A DNA stretch of 64,000 nt from Linnemannia hyalina (Eukaryota > Mortierellomycota > Mortierellomycetes > Mortierellales > Mortierellaceae): positions 620,001 through 684,000 of the forward strand of contig JAHRHY010000015.1 in NCBI GenBank assembly GCA_019671135.1, in the 5' to 3' direction. Shown here piece by piece: positions 10,859 through 23,748 of the stretch (the first letter of the stretch is position 1; each line of letters begins with the position of its first letter). Below the pieces are notes generated by a model. It saw nothing but the letters and a program-made list of their open reading frames with translations, had not been told where the DNA came from and made no database searches. A program made the translations under genes and the position numbers.

Positions 10859-13800
10859 CTAGGACGTCGAGTCTGATCGTCCCTTCTCGCCGACCTCTGG
10901 TATGACTCCCACTCCTCCGCTACTGCCATTGACACTGCTACCACCGCCACTACCATGACCGCTACCGGCTCCACTGCCCGTCCCACTAGGAGACGTCTCC
11001 TTGCTTGGTGTAGGTACCTCGCTCACATTGGGCTGGATCGGGCAAAAGAACTGCAACCGCTTCTCAATCTCCTCCCTCGTCACCGGCTTCACCATCATAT
11101 AGTCAAAGATCTGTGCCGCTAAATCTGGGAATGCTGTCACCGCAATAATCGGCGTCAACGAGTTTGTGTTCTGTGTCGACTTGATCATCCTCGTCGCCGT
11201 CTCTCCATCAACTATTGGTTGTTAACGGAAATGGTAGGTGGTTCGTTAGCATAGCGAAAAACAACGAAGAACAATGAAAGGAAGGGAAGAAGAGGGAAGG
11301 GACAATAGAAAAAGAGACCTCCTCCCAATGTAAAGCAATTAAAACGAAAATTGAAATGGGAGACTTACTGATGGGCATGCGGATGTCCATAAAGATCACG
11401 TCAAACTTGACACTGCCCATGGCACAACGGATCGCCTCGGCTCCATTTCGCATCACCACACATCGGCAGTTCAGTCGCGTCAGGATCGTCTCCAGAATCT
11501 TGGCACTAATTGGGTTGTCATCCACCACCAGACAATCCCGCGTCCGACTCGTCTTCCTGATCGCTCCCTTCGCCGTCGATCGAAGCGTCGCCGTCGCCTT
11601 GAGAGAGTGACGACTGGATCGTAGTCCTGATCCGCTGCTTGTGCTACCACTCCGGCGATCGCGCGTTTGGGTCACCTGCGGCAAATTCTTGGGTCCGATG
11701 GGCGACGTGGGCGAGTTGACGTTTGGGATCACAAACGGATGGATATCCGTGTTGCCGGTGCTATGAGTCCTGGGCCGCAAAGGCATCGACGCACGACGGA
11801 TCGCTGGGGATGACTCCGAAGGCGAGCCTCCATCCTTGGACGAATCATCCCCAAACGCCACTGGGACTGAAGCAGATCGCTGAGGTTGATACTCGCCGCC
11901 GACCTCCTGAATAGTGCCTCCGTTTCCTTGAAGCTGACTGTTGATTGTACCCGCCGACCCACTGGACGAAGGAGAGCCCTTGGGTGAATACGAAAAGTAG
12001 TTCTTGCCATCGAATCGCAAGGGTGGCGTGTTGATCAATGCATTCATCGATCGGTGCTTGTTCTTGGTAATATTGCTGTTACCGACGTTGCTACCCGAGC
12101 TGGGGGTTCCTGGGGTCTCTGCTGAAAACTCGGAGATCGATGAAGAGAGACTGCTGCCTCCGTTGGAACCGAATGCATTGTCCGATCGAAGCTTCCGAAT
12201 CACATCGTTGTTGGCCTTCTCCAGCGCCGGCAAGTTGATAAAGGCAAATGTTCCAAAATCGGCTCCTGTCTCGTCCTTCGCCGACTCGAGGTCTTTCAAC
12301 GCTGGATCGTCGCTGGAAGCACGACTAGGACTGTGTGCCCGGGGTGTCGAGGCCGTGTCCAGAGGATTTGTATCGACTGTCAAAGGCGCCGTCGTTGCGG
12401 TTGAGGCTGGTTCCTCAGACTGTCCAGGAGTTGGAGGTTGGGTTCCTGCTTGATTGAAACTGTTGCGTTTTGAAAGAGCATTCGCCATTGCCTGCATGTC
12501 CTTCAGCTCGGGGATGTCCTCCTTGAACGAGCCCATCTTGGCTCCGCGGACATCAAAGTACTCGGTATCTTCGATATCCGCAGGTGCCGGGACAAAGGCA
12601 GGCCGTTCCGAGAGCAGAGTATTCCAGTTAATGTCCCTGAAGAATGGATGGTTCTTGACCTCCTCTGCTCCGTTGCATCCAAGACGCTGTTCGGGGTCAG
12701 TGCACAGCAGCCTCTCCATAAAATCGCGTGCCTCAGGGGAAATCTCCAGCTCGGATTCCATCCAGTCAATGTCTCTGGAAAGAATATTCTCAAACACCTG
12801 CTCAGGTGTCTCGCCGTGGAACGGTGGACATCCGTACAGGAACTCGTAACAGATCACGCCCAATGCCCACTATATTGAACGTGCAAAAAAAAATTAGCAA
12901 GTCTTAATGACATGATGCAACAACAACTTACACCACAGTATATAGAATTACAAAAACACTTACCCAGTCAACCATGGCATCTTGGCTCATACCGAGCACA
13001 CACTCTGGTGCAATGTAATCGGGGGTTCCAACGCACTTCTCTGGCACCTCCTCCCTCAAATCGTTAAGCAAAAATGATGGGGGCATCAGTGGAGAATTGC
13101 TGTGTGAGACCTTAGGCGACATCGAATGAACTGGGTGCAATGCAGTGCCAGTGAGAAATGACCCGGAAGACTTGACGCTGCTTTCAGACAATGGGAACGG
13201 TGCATTGGACGATGACGATGTCAACATAGCTGCAGCAGGTAACCTGGGCATATCAACACTTGGCATTCCGAGGGCCGAAGAGCGACCGTCGATCGATGTA
13301 GAGCTAGCATTGGACGAGCGACGGCTTCGTTCACCCCATGCAAAGTACGAGGGATGGGTAGGACCCAACTTGGGAGTAGGAATCATTGGGATCGAAGAGG
13401 ACTCTGTGTTGGCGTCTGCGGCTTGCGTGAACAGGAAGGGCGACATTGGTCTCGATTCTGGGTAGGTTGATGCCATAGGAATCTTCGTCCTTCTGTCCGT
13501 CTGCGCCTGTCGACCCAAGAATCCCACGCGGGAGAGCCCAAAGTCCGTGAGTTTGAGGTGTCCGTTCTGGTCGATCAACAAATTATCCGGCTTCAAGTCA
13601 CTGCAAAAGTGTCATGGTGTGTAGTCAGGACAACGTTGAGAGAAGGAAGAGAAATGTCAGTACGTATTCGAAATATATGGTAATCAGTATTTTCAAAGAC
13701 AAAAGAACCACCAAAAAGACTCACCGATGAACGACGCCTGCATTGTGGAGATACTCGAGTCCAAGGACAACTTCGGCAAGATAGTTTCTCGCCCAGTCCT

Positions 13801-16800
13801 CAGGAAGACGAACAATAGCTTTGATGAGAGCCATGCAGTCGCCTCCGTTCAGGTACTCCATCACCAGGTAGAGATACTCCTTGCTCTGGAACGAGAAATA
13901 GAGGCTGACGACAAAGGGTGAGTCCGTCTGGTTCATGAGAATCATTCGCTCTGCCTTCACATTCGTCACCTGGTTCTTGGCCACCATATCGGACTTCTTG
14001 AGGACTTTGATCGCGAAATAGTCACCAGTTGCTCTCTTCTTGGCCAGGAAGACCGATCCGAATGCGCCCTTGGAGATGGGCTTGATAAAGTCGAAATCCT
14101 TGATGCTTGGAGGGGTAGGTCGCGTCAAAGGAGTGGGCTGCGGGAAGGATGGCGACAAGGGCGATCTCAATAGAGCTGAAGGTGAGGCAGCATCGGTAGG
14201 TGAACCGTCCACCGAATGTGGTGCCAAGAACCGGTTGGACATACGAGGAGACAAGCGAGACTCAGGCAAGAATGCCGACGAAGGGTGGATGTCCACAAAG
14301 GATGGACGGTGTTTCCGGGCCGTAGGTGATGTCTGTTTGGTCCTGTTGCCATCGTTGCCTTGGCTGGTTTGACTACTCTGGCTGTTATGGCTGCTCTGGC
14401 TGACAAGATCCGGGCGAATCTCCTTAACACTGGCTGACGACTGGCTGCTCTGGGTGGATTGGCTAACCTCGCTGCTCTGAGTGGATTGGCTAACCTGGCT
14501 GGCTTGAGGAGCTGCTGCTGCTGATACCAGTGGCCTTTCAACCTTGCCCATCTTGACGACAGTCGTCGATGATTCAGCAGAGTCAGATGTTCCCGTGCCA
14601 AGGTCGGACGAGCCAGAAGCTGTTCTGGAAAGATCCACAGAAGTCGGCGTCGGGGGTGCTTCGATGGGCGAGGGCTGATGCTCAACCACTTCGGGGACAG
14701 GGACACTTTCGACCGCGCCATGAATTGTAAACTCGTCCTCCAGGCCATATCCACGACTACGCTCTCTCTCATCCTCCTCGGCGATCTGTGTCATGTGCGA
14801 GACAAGGGTCGTCTTGTGGTGAATGGCTGCATCGACGCGATCGCTCACTGCCATGATACTGATATCGCTCGTCATGGGAGCCTCCCACCGGAACACCTCC
14901 GAGATGCGCGATTCCGAAGCCGGCGACTGAAGACTGAGATTGCCTGGTGAATCCTTGGGTGACTTGTCATCGGGCTCGGCATCTCGTCCAGGCGTCGAAA
15001 TCGCCAGTGCTGTCCGTGTGATAGCCTGCAAGTTGATGAGGGCATTCATATTCATCCTGGCTGACCCTTCATCCTCGGGCTCCACTGACTGGAGAGCGAG
15101 TGAGTCCTTGATGGTGCTGACGTGGGAAATGAGCTCGCGCAGAAGGTCGTTACAAATCTGGAGCTCCATCTCAGTCTTGTGCCATTCGGAGCAGGTCTTT
15201 GAGTGCTTCTCAAAATACAGAGAAATGATCATGCGCTCGCAAATGTTACACCGGACTTCCTGAAGAGGTATCAGCTGCGAGTGGATAGACGCGTTGTCCG
15301 CCAACGTCTTCTGGTAGCCGACATCCTGGTTTTGATCTTCATCGTCGTCTTGACCTGTCTCCCCATCCTGCGAATCTGAACCACCATCCTCGTCGCGATC
15401 CTGTTCCGCGTCGAGTTCCTCCTCCTCCGAGTTTTCTGACAAAACGGACATGACCGAGCCGGAGGACGAGATCGTTTTGTCGTCTCCACCGATATAGGGC
15501 TGAAGCGCCCACATTGTCCTGGACGGCTCGCCTGTTGTTCGCTCGTAGATGAGCATCCCGCGACCAATCATCTTCAAAAAGTGACCTATCGCTCCTTGCT
15601 GATTCACACTCTGGAGGTAAGTGAAATGCTCTGACTGAGAGGAGCTCGTGTCATCAAAGGATGATGGGGGGCTGAATTCGGAGAGGAGATGGAACGTCAG
15701 CTCCAATGTCGATTGATCGTCATCCAAAAGTCGTTGAGTGGCGTCCCTGAAAACATTGCACTCTTCCTCCGCCAAGAATGTTGAAATAGGTATGTCCGTC
15801 AGCTCTTGCCAATCGAAACTATGTCATAAAGGAGGGAAAGCGGTCGTGTTAGAAACAATTGCGGTTTCTTATTGCGACCGTATATTACCTACCAAAAACA
15901 TCAAAAATACCGTGGCATAAAACAGATCACTTACCCCAAAAGTTCAGACCAACTTGGGCTTAGGTAGAGAATCGTCACATCGTTCATGTCAAGACTGAGC
16001 TCCATGACAACATTCTTGCTCTGATCCTTCTCGGCCTCCCTCTTCAATTGTAGAATATCGTCCTTAGTCAGCCTTGTCTGTGCGTCCGAGTCTTTCTCCA
16101 AAATATCGGCCAAAGTGTCGATCGTCACAAGTTCGGGTAATTCGCCAGCTTCTGCACCTTCCAGGTCGCTCTCCTCCATAGATACATTAGCTCCTGGAAC
16201 TAGTAGAGTAGCACCGGCCGTCTGTGAGTATTTCAAGGAAGGAGTACTCTCGGGATCCACAAGGTCGCCTCCTGTTGGAGTCTGTGTGCGGGAAACGATC
16301 TCCTTAGCTGTGCCGTCCTCTGCTGTCTGGCCAGGTGAGGTTCCTGGCGAGTCTTGCTTTGCGACATACAAACTGGAAGGGCGGGACGATTCCTTGGTTT
16401 TGACGGGGATATTGGCACTCTGTGCCCAATGGCTGCGCTCCGCTTCCCACCATTGCACGACTCGCGCCAATCCAGCAACAGCCAGCAGGGCCTTCACATA
16501 CCAGGCCCGGCAGGGCCAGTTACTGTTGTAATCCCAGGCTTTCCCGATCACCTGCAGCTTCGTCACAAAGTTGGTACAGGAGCCCTTGTTGTCGAGAATG
16601 GTCTTCAAGGGTGTATCGAGCATGAGCTGTGCCACTGAGATGAGCTCCTGCAATGTCAGAATGAAGGGTGTCGGCTGGTACGAGTCCTCTGAGATAAGAG
16701 TAACATTGGCGTTGGGCGAAGACGTGACAGGGGTTCCCGGAGAATAGGCTGAGATGGTGTTGCGACGACTGAGGGATGACACGCGAGAGTGGGAGCGTTG

Positions 16801-19800
16801 CTGACTCTCCCTGGTCATCTTGCGATGAAGAGGAATGCTTCCACCGTTCCAGGATGGCGAAGGCGACCATTCACCCGAGTCGCGCAATGGTCGTAACCTG
16901 GGTTCCTCCAGAGGTGACTCGTTGTCGAATATCTCAGGGAAGTAGCCCTCACTGAAGCCTTGAGGAGGTCCAGGGTAGTCGGATCTCGGCGTCCTGTCCT
17001 CCTCAAACAAGTCCCGCTCACTGACACTGTCAAAGCCAGCATCTTCTCCGAGCTGCTGGATGGCAGCTTCTTCCTCCATTTCCATCTGACTGTTCTCGAT
17101 CCAGCCTTCGATCTCCTCAACCTCGGTTCGATCCAATTGCTGTGCCGAAAAGTCGGGCATACTGTCAATATCCTCCACGTAGTTGAGCCCCTTCTCCACG
17201 TACTCGTTTAGACCATCGATGATCTTGCGCATCTCTTCATCGCAATCTGACTTGTACTGCTCCAACATGCTCCTGATGGTCTTGGTGGATCGCTCAGGAC
17301 CGCTTTGCTGGGGACTTCCTTCGGGAGCATTGGCCGAGTTGATTCCAGCAGAGAAGGATGTTGTCCTGGCCATGACAGATCCTCTGCGTACAATCGTTGG
17401 TGAGACGTTGACCTGGATAGAGAGCCCAGGTTTCTCACGAGGCGATGCCTTTGACCCACTCGATTTGGACGTGGGGCTTATAGACTCGACCGTGTTGAGG
17501 GCTGTCGTCAACACGAGGGGACCGGGCTTTGCATCTGGCTTCTCAAAGAGCGATTTCGATACGAACGCCTTCGGCTCAGGCTGCGGTGGTGGTGACTGAG
17601 GTTGCTGCGGTGAGAGCTGTTGGTGTAGCTGGAACGGGTGCTGTGGCCGCGGATATAGCTGTCGGGGAGCTGGCGATGATGACGAACTCTCCTGCTCTAC
17701 GCGCTGTGGAGAGTATCCTGGTCCCATCTCAGACTGCTGGTCCCGATCCCGAAATCGACCCTCATCGCTGGGAACAGGGGGAGGCGAGTCCACAGACGCT
17801 TTTCGCGGTTGCACAAGCGACATGGACTTTCTACGGACAGACTTCCACCAGCTGACAAGTTTGGGACCCAGACCTCCTTTGAGCGACTGTTGACTCTTTT
17901 GACTCGATATAGACATTCCTGATGGCGATCTAGAGTTGACGCGGAGACCCTGTGAGTTCTTCTGCCGACGTCCTGGAGGCGAGAGAGAATCTGGAGTTGT
18001 CTGGAGGGCAGGCAGCGGGGTCGAGACAACAGGTGTCTTGGACCCTTCATGGAAACTCGAATCACGGGATGGTGGTGAGACAGAGAGGGATAAGGCAGGC
18101 GAGAGCGATTGGTCCTTCTTCTGCAACAAGCGTGCCTTTTTCTGCGCCTGATACTCTTCCAGCCAGTCAACCCAGACAACCTTTGCTGGTACCTTGGCGG
18201 TTGACGACTCATCCACCTCCAGTATCGATGACGTTAGTTCTACGGTGACCTCGATAATCGGCTGATCCAAATCCGGTCTCCATTTTTCCAGCTTTGCTCT
18301 CCTTGTCTGCGCAATGATCTCTGCGTGGACCATCGATGGATCGATAGAATCCACAGAACGTCTCCTGATGGACTTGGCTTGGTTGGGTTCGGGTATCTTG
18401 CCAGTCCCTTGGATTTTAACTAAAGGAACCACAAATTGATGGGTATGTTAGTCAAACTGGAAGCAAAATCCACCCCCTTCTCTTGCTGAGCATAGACATT
18501 TACCCCTCTAATTAACCTGTGTCTGTGCAAGGGCTAGACCGAAATGTGCTTACATGCGTTGACAAAGTCCACAGAGTCGAGATAGTTGGAATGAGGTAAT
18601 TCCGGTACAGAGGTGCTGTTGTCGCTGCTCTTACTCGCCGCCAGCTGGGTCGCAGCAAAGGGTCCCAACGCAGAACCCGAGCCCTTTAAACCCTTACCCA
18701 CATATCCTACAGACTTGGGAGTGTCCAGAGAAAGGTCATCTACGTCGCCGTCATTATCCTTGGAAGGGTCGACATCTGCTGCTGGCTGGAATCCCGACTC
18801 GTAATGAAAACGATGACCTGCTTGCCTTCGAAGCCGCCTCTCATGTGCGTCCACATCTGTGATCGATGCTTGCCGACCATGACCCAGTTTGATTCCTGGA
18901 GATGCAAATACTGGCGAAGGCCGCCCAGGGATGATGATTCCTGAGAGGGCAGGCCCAGCCAAAGGACTTGAGGCTGAGGATCGTACCATTGGCGAGATTT
19001 TGGGCGAGGCTTTAGGCGATCCTTTAGGCGATATATTGGGTGAGCGTGCGAGAAGAGGTGTCCTGACTCCTGCTCCCAGCACAGAGTACCCTGCGGCTCC
19101 AAGATGTTGTCCCGGCTGTTGATCGTACTCGGATGCAAGGTTCATGTCGATGTAGGATGCCTTCCTGGACTTTACTAGGTATCGTCCAGATAAGGATGAG
19201 CTCCGCGAGATGGATGGCGAAGGTGTGTCCCTGTCCTTGTCTGAATTCCGATCTCGAACTGTGTCGCTTGAGGCTGGACTCCTCATGTTCTCAAAAGGGT
19301 TGTTGAGCGATGCCAATTCCATGAGGGAAGCGATACTCTGACCCGTGTTTGGTGATCCAGATCGTGACTTCCGTTCCTGAGCCATGTACTGTGAAAAGGA
19401 CCCTGTGGGGATTGAGGTTGAATAAGTGTTGAGCGATGGCGAGGCTTGGCTCCTGGTGGGCGACCAATCATCCAACGACAATTCGTCTGTGATAGAAGCT
19501 CTCCGAGATCGAGCGACTCTCCCAATGGCCTTTGGAGACGACGGTGTTGACCCATAATCCGAATGGCCACCCGCGTCAATCCACGACGTCCTTCTAGAGC
19601 GAATAAGATATTTGCCGCCACTGCCGCCTCCACCGTTGGGTAGATTGACCCCACCTGCGCTGCTTCCTGCTCCTCCAGGGGACGGCTTGGTCGAGAACGA
19701 GCCTTGATCCCAATCGCTCAGACTATTGGACATGGATGTGGCCAGATTAGAGGGTCTCCGACTGGTGCTTCCTGCTCTGGGATGGTGAAAATGTGCGGCG

Positions 19801-21078
19801 CGAGGTGATTCTGGAATGGGCAAGGTGCTGCTGGCGTTCCTGTAGTGATGTTGGTGCGAGTGGGGAACATCGTCCGAGTCGTTAGATGAGAGCGACGAAC
19901 GGCTAGAACGACGAGTGAGGAGTGGTTGTGGAATAGGAATACTCTTAAACTTTGCGCTATTGCTGCCACTACCGCCGCCATTGCCAGAGTCGAGACCACC
20001 GCTGGACGATAGCGATCCGGTTGAGGCACCCATGCTACTGTTGTGGAGGTGCGAAGAGGGATGCGCCTGACTGTGCTGGCGCATGGACTGATAGGACGAG
20101 CTGAACTGATCGGAGGGTCTTCTCAGAATTCTGCCAGACTCGAACGAGGATGCAGCAGAGGACGTTCCTGAGACAGAACCGAGGTTGTCGAAGGAATTCT
20201 TGCGACGCGCTGGGATGGCTGTCGCTGCTGCAGTTGGGGGTGAGGGAAAATGGCCGGGCTTTGGGGACGAGTCTCTACTGGTGTTGGGGGTGGTGGTGCT
20301 TCTGCCGCTGGTCTGATTAGAGTCTGTCTGGTGGAGAGAGTGCAATCGCGACAGACTTGAGCTGCTTGTGCTCCGACTGCTGCTTCCGATTCCTTGGCTG
20401 TTGGCGATGCCGATGGTGATGGAGGATCTGTTGGGCATCAGGATCCTGTCGCGTGTTGGGTGGTTTACGCTGCCACCTGTCCTGCCCCGTTCTGGCAGCC
20501 TCACGCTTGTGAAGGCACCGTTGGTGCTGTTGCCGTTGTTGCTGCTGTTGTTGTTGTTGTTGTTGTTGTTGTTGCTGCTGCTGCTGCTGCTGCTGGTATG
20601 GATATCGGAGAAGGTGGTGCTCGAATTGGAGAGACTACTGGCGCTGTGGCTGGAGTGTAGGCTGCTGCTGCTTCTTCGTGGTGTGCCGGTGATGCTGTGG
20701 CTGGTATTGATAACGCGCTGAGGCTGGACATGTTGTACTTCTGGGGTGTCGACTGACGGGTTGGCGGGAGAAAACGTCAACGAGGGACTATCCTGAGGAG
20801 CTATTTCTAGTAGTTGGCAAGAGGTGCGAAAGAAAAGACAGAATGGTATTGTTGTTTAGCCTCTTTTCAACTTTTCACTATTACGGTGATAGGTGTAACC
20901 AAGTATATGTGTACAAACCTGCGGGTTCGAGTTCTCGTTGGAGTGGTGAGGGAGAAGTTGGGATTGTGGTGGATGAGAGGGCGGGGAAGTCGGGAGGGGA
21001 GGAGGAGGAGGTGGGGTTGGATGAGTTTGGGTTGAGGGGAGACGATCGCTTCGTCTTCAGTTTCTCCGGGAAGAGCAT
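10859..21078 (-). CDS. RIM15: Rim15/Greatwall-type kinase with PAS-like, C2HC zinc and receiver domains
   Basis: Seven exons on the minus strand (21078-20919, 20806-18554, 18419-15935, 15818-13725, 13600-12964, 12869-11369, 11211-10859) join in frame to about 3160 aa; yeast Rim15 is 1770. Order: Ser/Asn-rich N-terminus; WVDWLEEYQ segment; PAS-like region across the exon 3/4 join (YLSPSWSELLGFDWQEL, ~1620-1690); C-X2-C-X11-H-X3-C at 1823-1842; AGC-type kinase from ~2207 with Lys2237, HRD 2330-2332, DFG 2350 and GTPDYIAPE near 2523-2530. About 165 residues are inserted between DFG and APE, the split-activation-loop signature of Rim15/Cek1/Greatwall. A receiver domain follows (acidic pair 2993-2994, phospho-Asp 3038 in FMDIRMPI, Lys3085). 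Family role: nutrient-limitation kinase under TORC1/PKA, acting on endosulfines towards quiescence. Exon 1 is the least certain part. Confidence 0.92.
20533..20597 (-). repeat. Poly-Asn/poly-Ser codon repeat in the Rim15-type gene
   Basis: On the plus strand this is a run of GTT units followed by GCT units. Read on the coding strand it gives a Ser run then an Asn run near residue 140 of the protein. It is a length-variable coding microsatellite. Confidence 0.8.
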
Positions 21079-23748
21079 GGTCGAGAGGTGTTTAGCGATG
21101 TGCGGGTGTGTGCGCGAGTGTGAGTGAAAAAGGGTGGAGGGTGGTGAATGGAAGAGTGGAGTAAGAGAATGAGAGTGAAGGTGAGGAGGGGGAGGTGAAG
21201 GTGAGGAGGGCGAGGTGAAGGCGAGAGAAGAAAGGAGTGAGTGAAGTTATGGAAGAAGGAGGATAGAATCTACAGCATGGATACGGAAGCGGATGAGAAA
21301 GGACAAAGGGGAAGTAAAGTGAGGAAAGGGAAAAGAAAGACAAAAGGATGGAAGGGAGAGAGAGCACCAAGAAAAAGAAAGAAAAAAAGAGTGATTAATG
21401 AAAAATGAAAAATGAACTCAATCCAAAGGAGAGAGGGGGGATGAGATAGGGAGAGCCAAAGGAAAGAAAAAGGCACTCTGTTTGTCGCACAGGATCCACA
21501 GGATCAAGGCAAAACCCATTATTGAAACTTTGAAAGACAGAAATCCCCATTGCCCAGCAACTGCTATCAATCTATCTCTCTCTTTCTTTTCTTTCACCCC
21601 TCACTCACCTTCCTACCGTCTGTGGTATGCCTGCGTCATTTGTCATCCTTGCCTCGCCCTCCCTCCTTCACCTTTTTTTTTCTTTTTTCCTTTGGTCTCC
21701 TGGTCGATCCAATGGCATGCCTTGCCCTGTCTAGCTCTCTTTTTCCTTCTTTTTCCTTGTCCTCATTTCCCTTACAGACAGAGAGAGTCTTGAGTGTCTC
21801 GTCCGTCCAAGCACACAGAAGCACCCAAGAAAAAAGACCCTTGCTTGCATGAAAATCTGCACCTCCAATGGTCCAATCATATTCAAGGCGTCCTTTTCGC
21901 TTAAGGGTCGGAATCCGCCACCAAATGCGAATCCATCAGCCAGTTTCCGCGACATAGTGCACCATGCTGCATCCACTGCTCTCACATTTTGTAAATTAGA
22001 CCAAGTCTGCAAATAAACAGTATGAGCAATTAGAGAGAGAGGAGCATCATGAAGGAGTATCGATGGTGGTCGGGACAGAAGTAGAGGTTGCTATCTTGGA
22101 ATCAGTCGACGTGAAGACCCTGTCACTTTCGACTCGTCTGTAGATTAAGGTCCGATCTCGCCTGCTGAAGGTGGGCCACGAGCAGGAACGAAAGGGCTTT
22201 GGGCAGTTCATGGAAGATGTGAAACCTCATAGATCTTTGAAATTGTGGCATTGGAGTCAGGGCCTAGGCTGTGAGAAACAATGCATGATTGTGACAATGC
22301 ATTCGGGATGCATCGTCAATGGTTTGTTCCGACCCTTCGCGGGTCTGAACAGGGAACTCGGTTCTGATGTCGGCCACATCCCTTTTTTTTTGGTGTTGAA
22401 TCATCACAACAGATCGCGGCGCGAATTGATGATGCAGACTTGGACTTGCCATGAACGGGTTGATATAACTACGAACAAACATCTTCGGATCATCTCGTGC
22501 GCTTTTCCAACACCAATCCCGCTGGCAACAAGGAACGGCCTTTCTATCACAATACAACACCCCCCTTGATTACACTACTTATTTCGCTCTTTTATAAGAG
22601 ACTTCATCGGGAGAACCAGGGTCAAGCTGTTCAGGCGCATAGTCTTGTTCGCCCACTGCAACCAATGTCATCACTGAGTGTCAAACAGCATCCCCGAAAA
22701 CAGGTATGTACCAGTGCAAGCCTTGATGTGCACAGATCATAACATAACCTTGCGATGGTTACGAACAAACCAGATCCGCACTCTAACGAATATCTACAAT
22801 AATACACGCGCTCGGCCCCTCTAAAGAACAGACAATGCGCTTTGCTTTGTCCCTGAAACTTGAGAAAAATAACCAGGCCTGGTCGAGATGGGTGCATCAG
22901 CGAAGGAGGCTTATTTAATCGTGCAAAAACTATGGGGACAAACGATTATTTGAGTAATAGAGTGTCCACACTCTGCGGATGAACCCAAGGAAGGCAAGAA
23001 AGAGAAAGAAAGACAAAGAAAAAGAAAGAAAAAACGAGGACGGGCTCACGGCAGCCAATCCGTTGAGAGGTGCGTCGTGGGAAGTCTGAGCTAATGTGGA
23101 TGGATGATTGGAGCAAAAGTCAGAGGGTGACGAATACCATAGTATGTAACCTAATAAACCTTAGCAGGGTGAGAGTGTGGAATACTGTACATAGAGTACG
23201 AGAGAAGGAGAAGGAGGAGAAGGAGAAGGAGAAGGACGGAAGGAGATCCGATGAAGAGAAGCAAAAGAACAAGGTGCACGCCATCGAAGCCGTGCCTGAT
23301 GGGAAAATAGAAAATGAGCCACGGGCGCTGTTGGATTGCGCGTCGAGTGGGTTGTCGTCGAGACACTCCTTGCCTGATTAGGGGTGCATCGGCTCTGTTC
23401 ACGATACAAAGGCAAGCTTACTCGCCCACGCCCCCAAAAAAACATCACATCTCTGAGTGACCAACACGGTATAAAAACTGAGGTGCTCTTCTTTCGTTTC
23501 TTCTCTTCAAAAAAAACTCCTCTTTTTCTTTTCTTTCCTCCTTCCCTTTCCTTTCCTTTCACTCCCTTCCTCCAATACCCCTACTTCCCTCTTCTTCTTC
23601 TTCTTCTTCTTCTTCCCTATTCTCATTTGTTTGTCTTTCATTCATCCCACTCCCGCATCTCATTCATTTCACGTCCCTTCGCTGTACATAAAAAAAATCT
23701 CTTCTCTCCTTCCTTCGTCCTTTCTCTCCTCACACGACGATCACAGCC
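21079..23748. other. Long divergent intergenic region, Rim15 to TPP2
   Basis: This 2.67-kb stretch separates divergent starts. On the Rim15 side (21079-21480) it is CT-rich on the minus strand and looks like a leader. The middle (21500-23400) has short open frames with no domain content, and I see no tRNA or repeat there. The TPP2 side holds a TATA box and a (CTT)n leader. Confidence 0.5.
23470..23477 (+). promoter_or_regulatory. TATA box of the TPP2 gene
   Basis: TATAAAAA lies about 280 bp before the TPP2 start codon and is followed by a pyrimidine-rich leader with a (CTT)n run at about 23591-23615, a common arrangement for strongly transcribed fungal genes. Position and context are the only evidence. 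Confidence 0.55.

Noticed and set aside
20911..20940. tRNA-like GGTTCGA box
   Set aside because: Lies at the exon 1 end of the Rim15-type gene; no matching acceptor or anticodon arms nearby.
22171..22569. 132-codon open frame between Rim15 and TPP2
   Set aside because: No recognisable domain, atypical codon use and no splice or promoter context.
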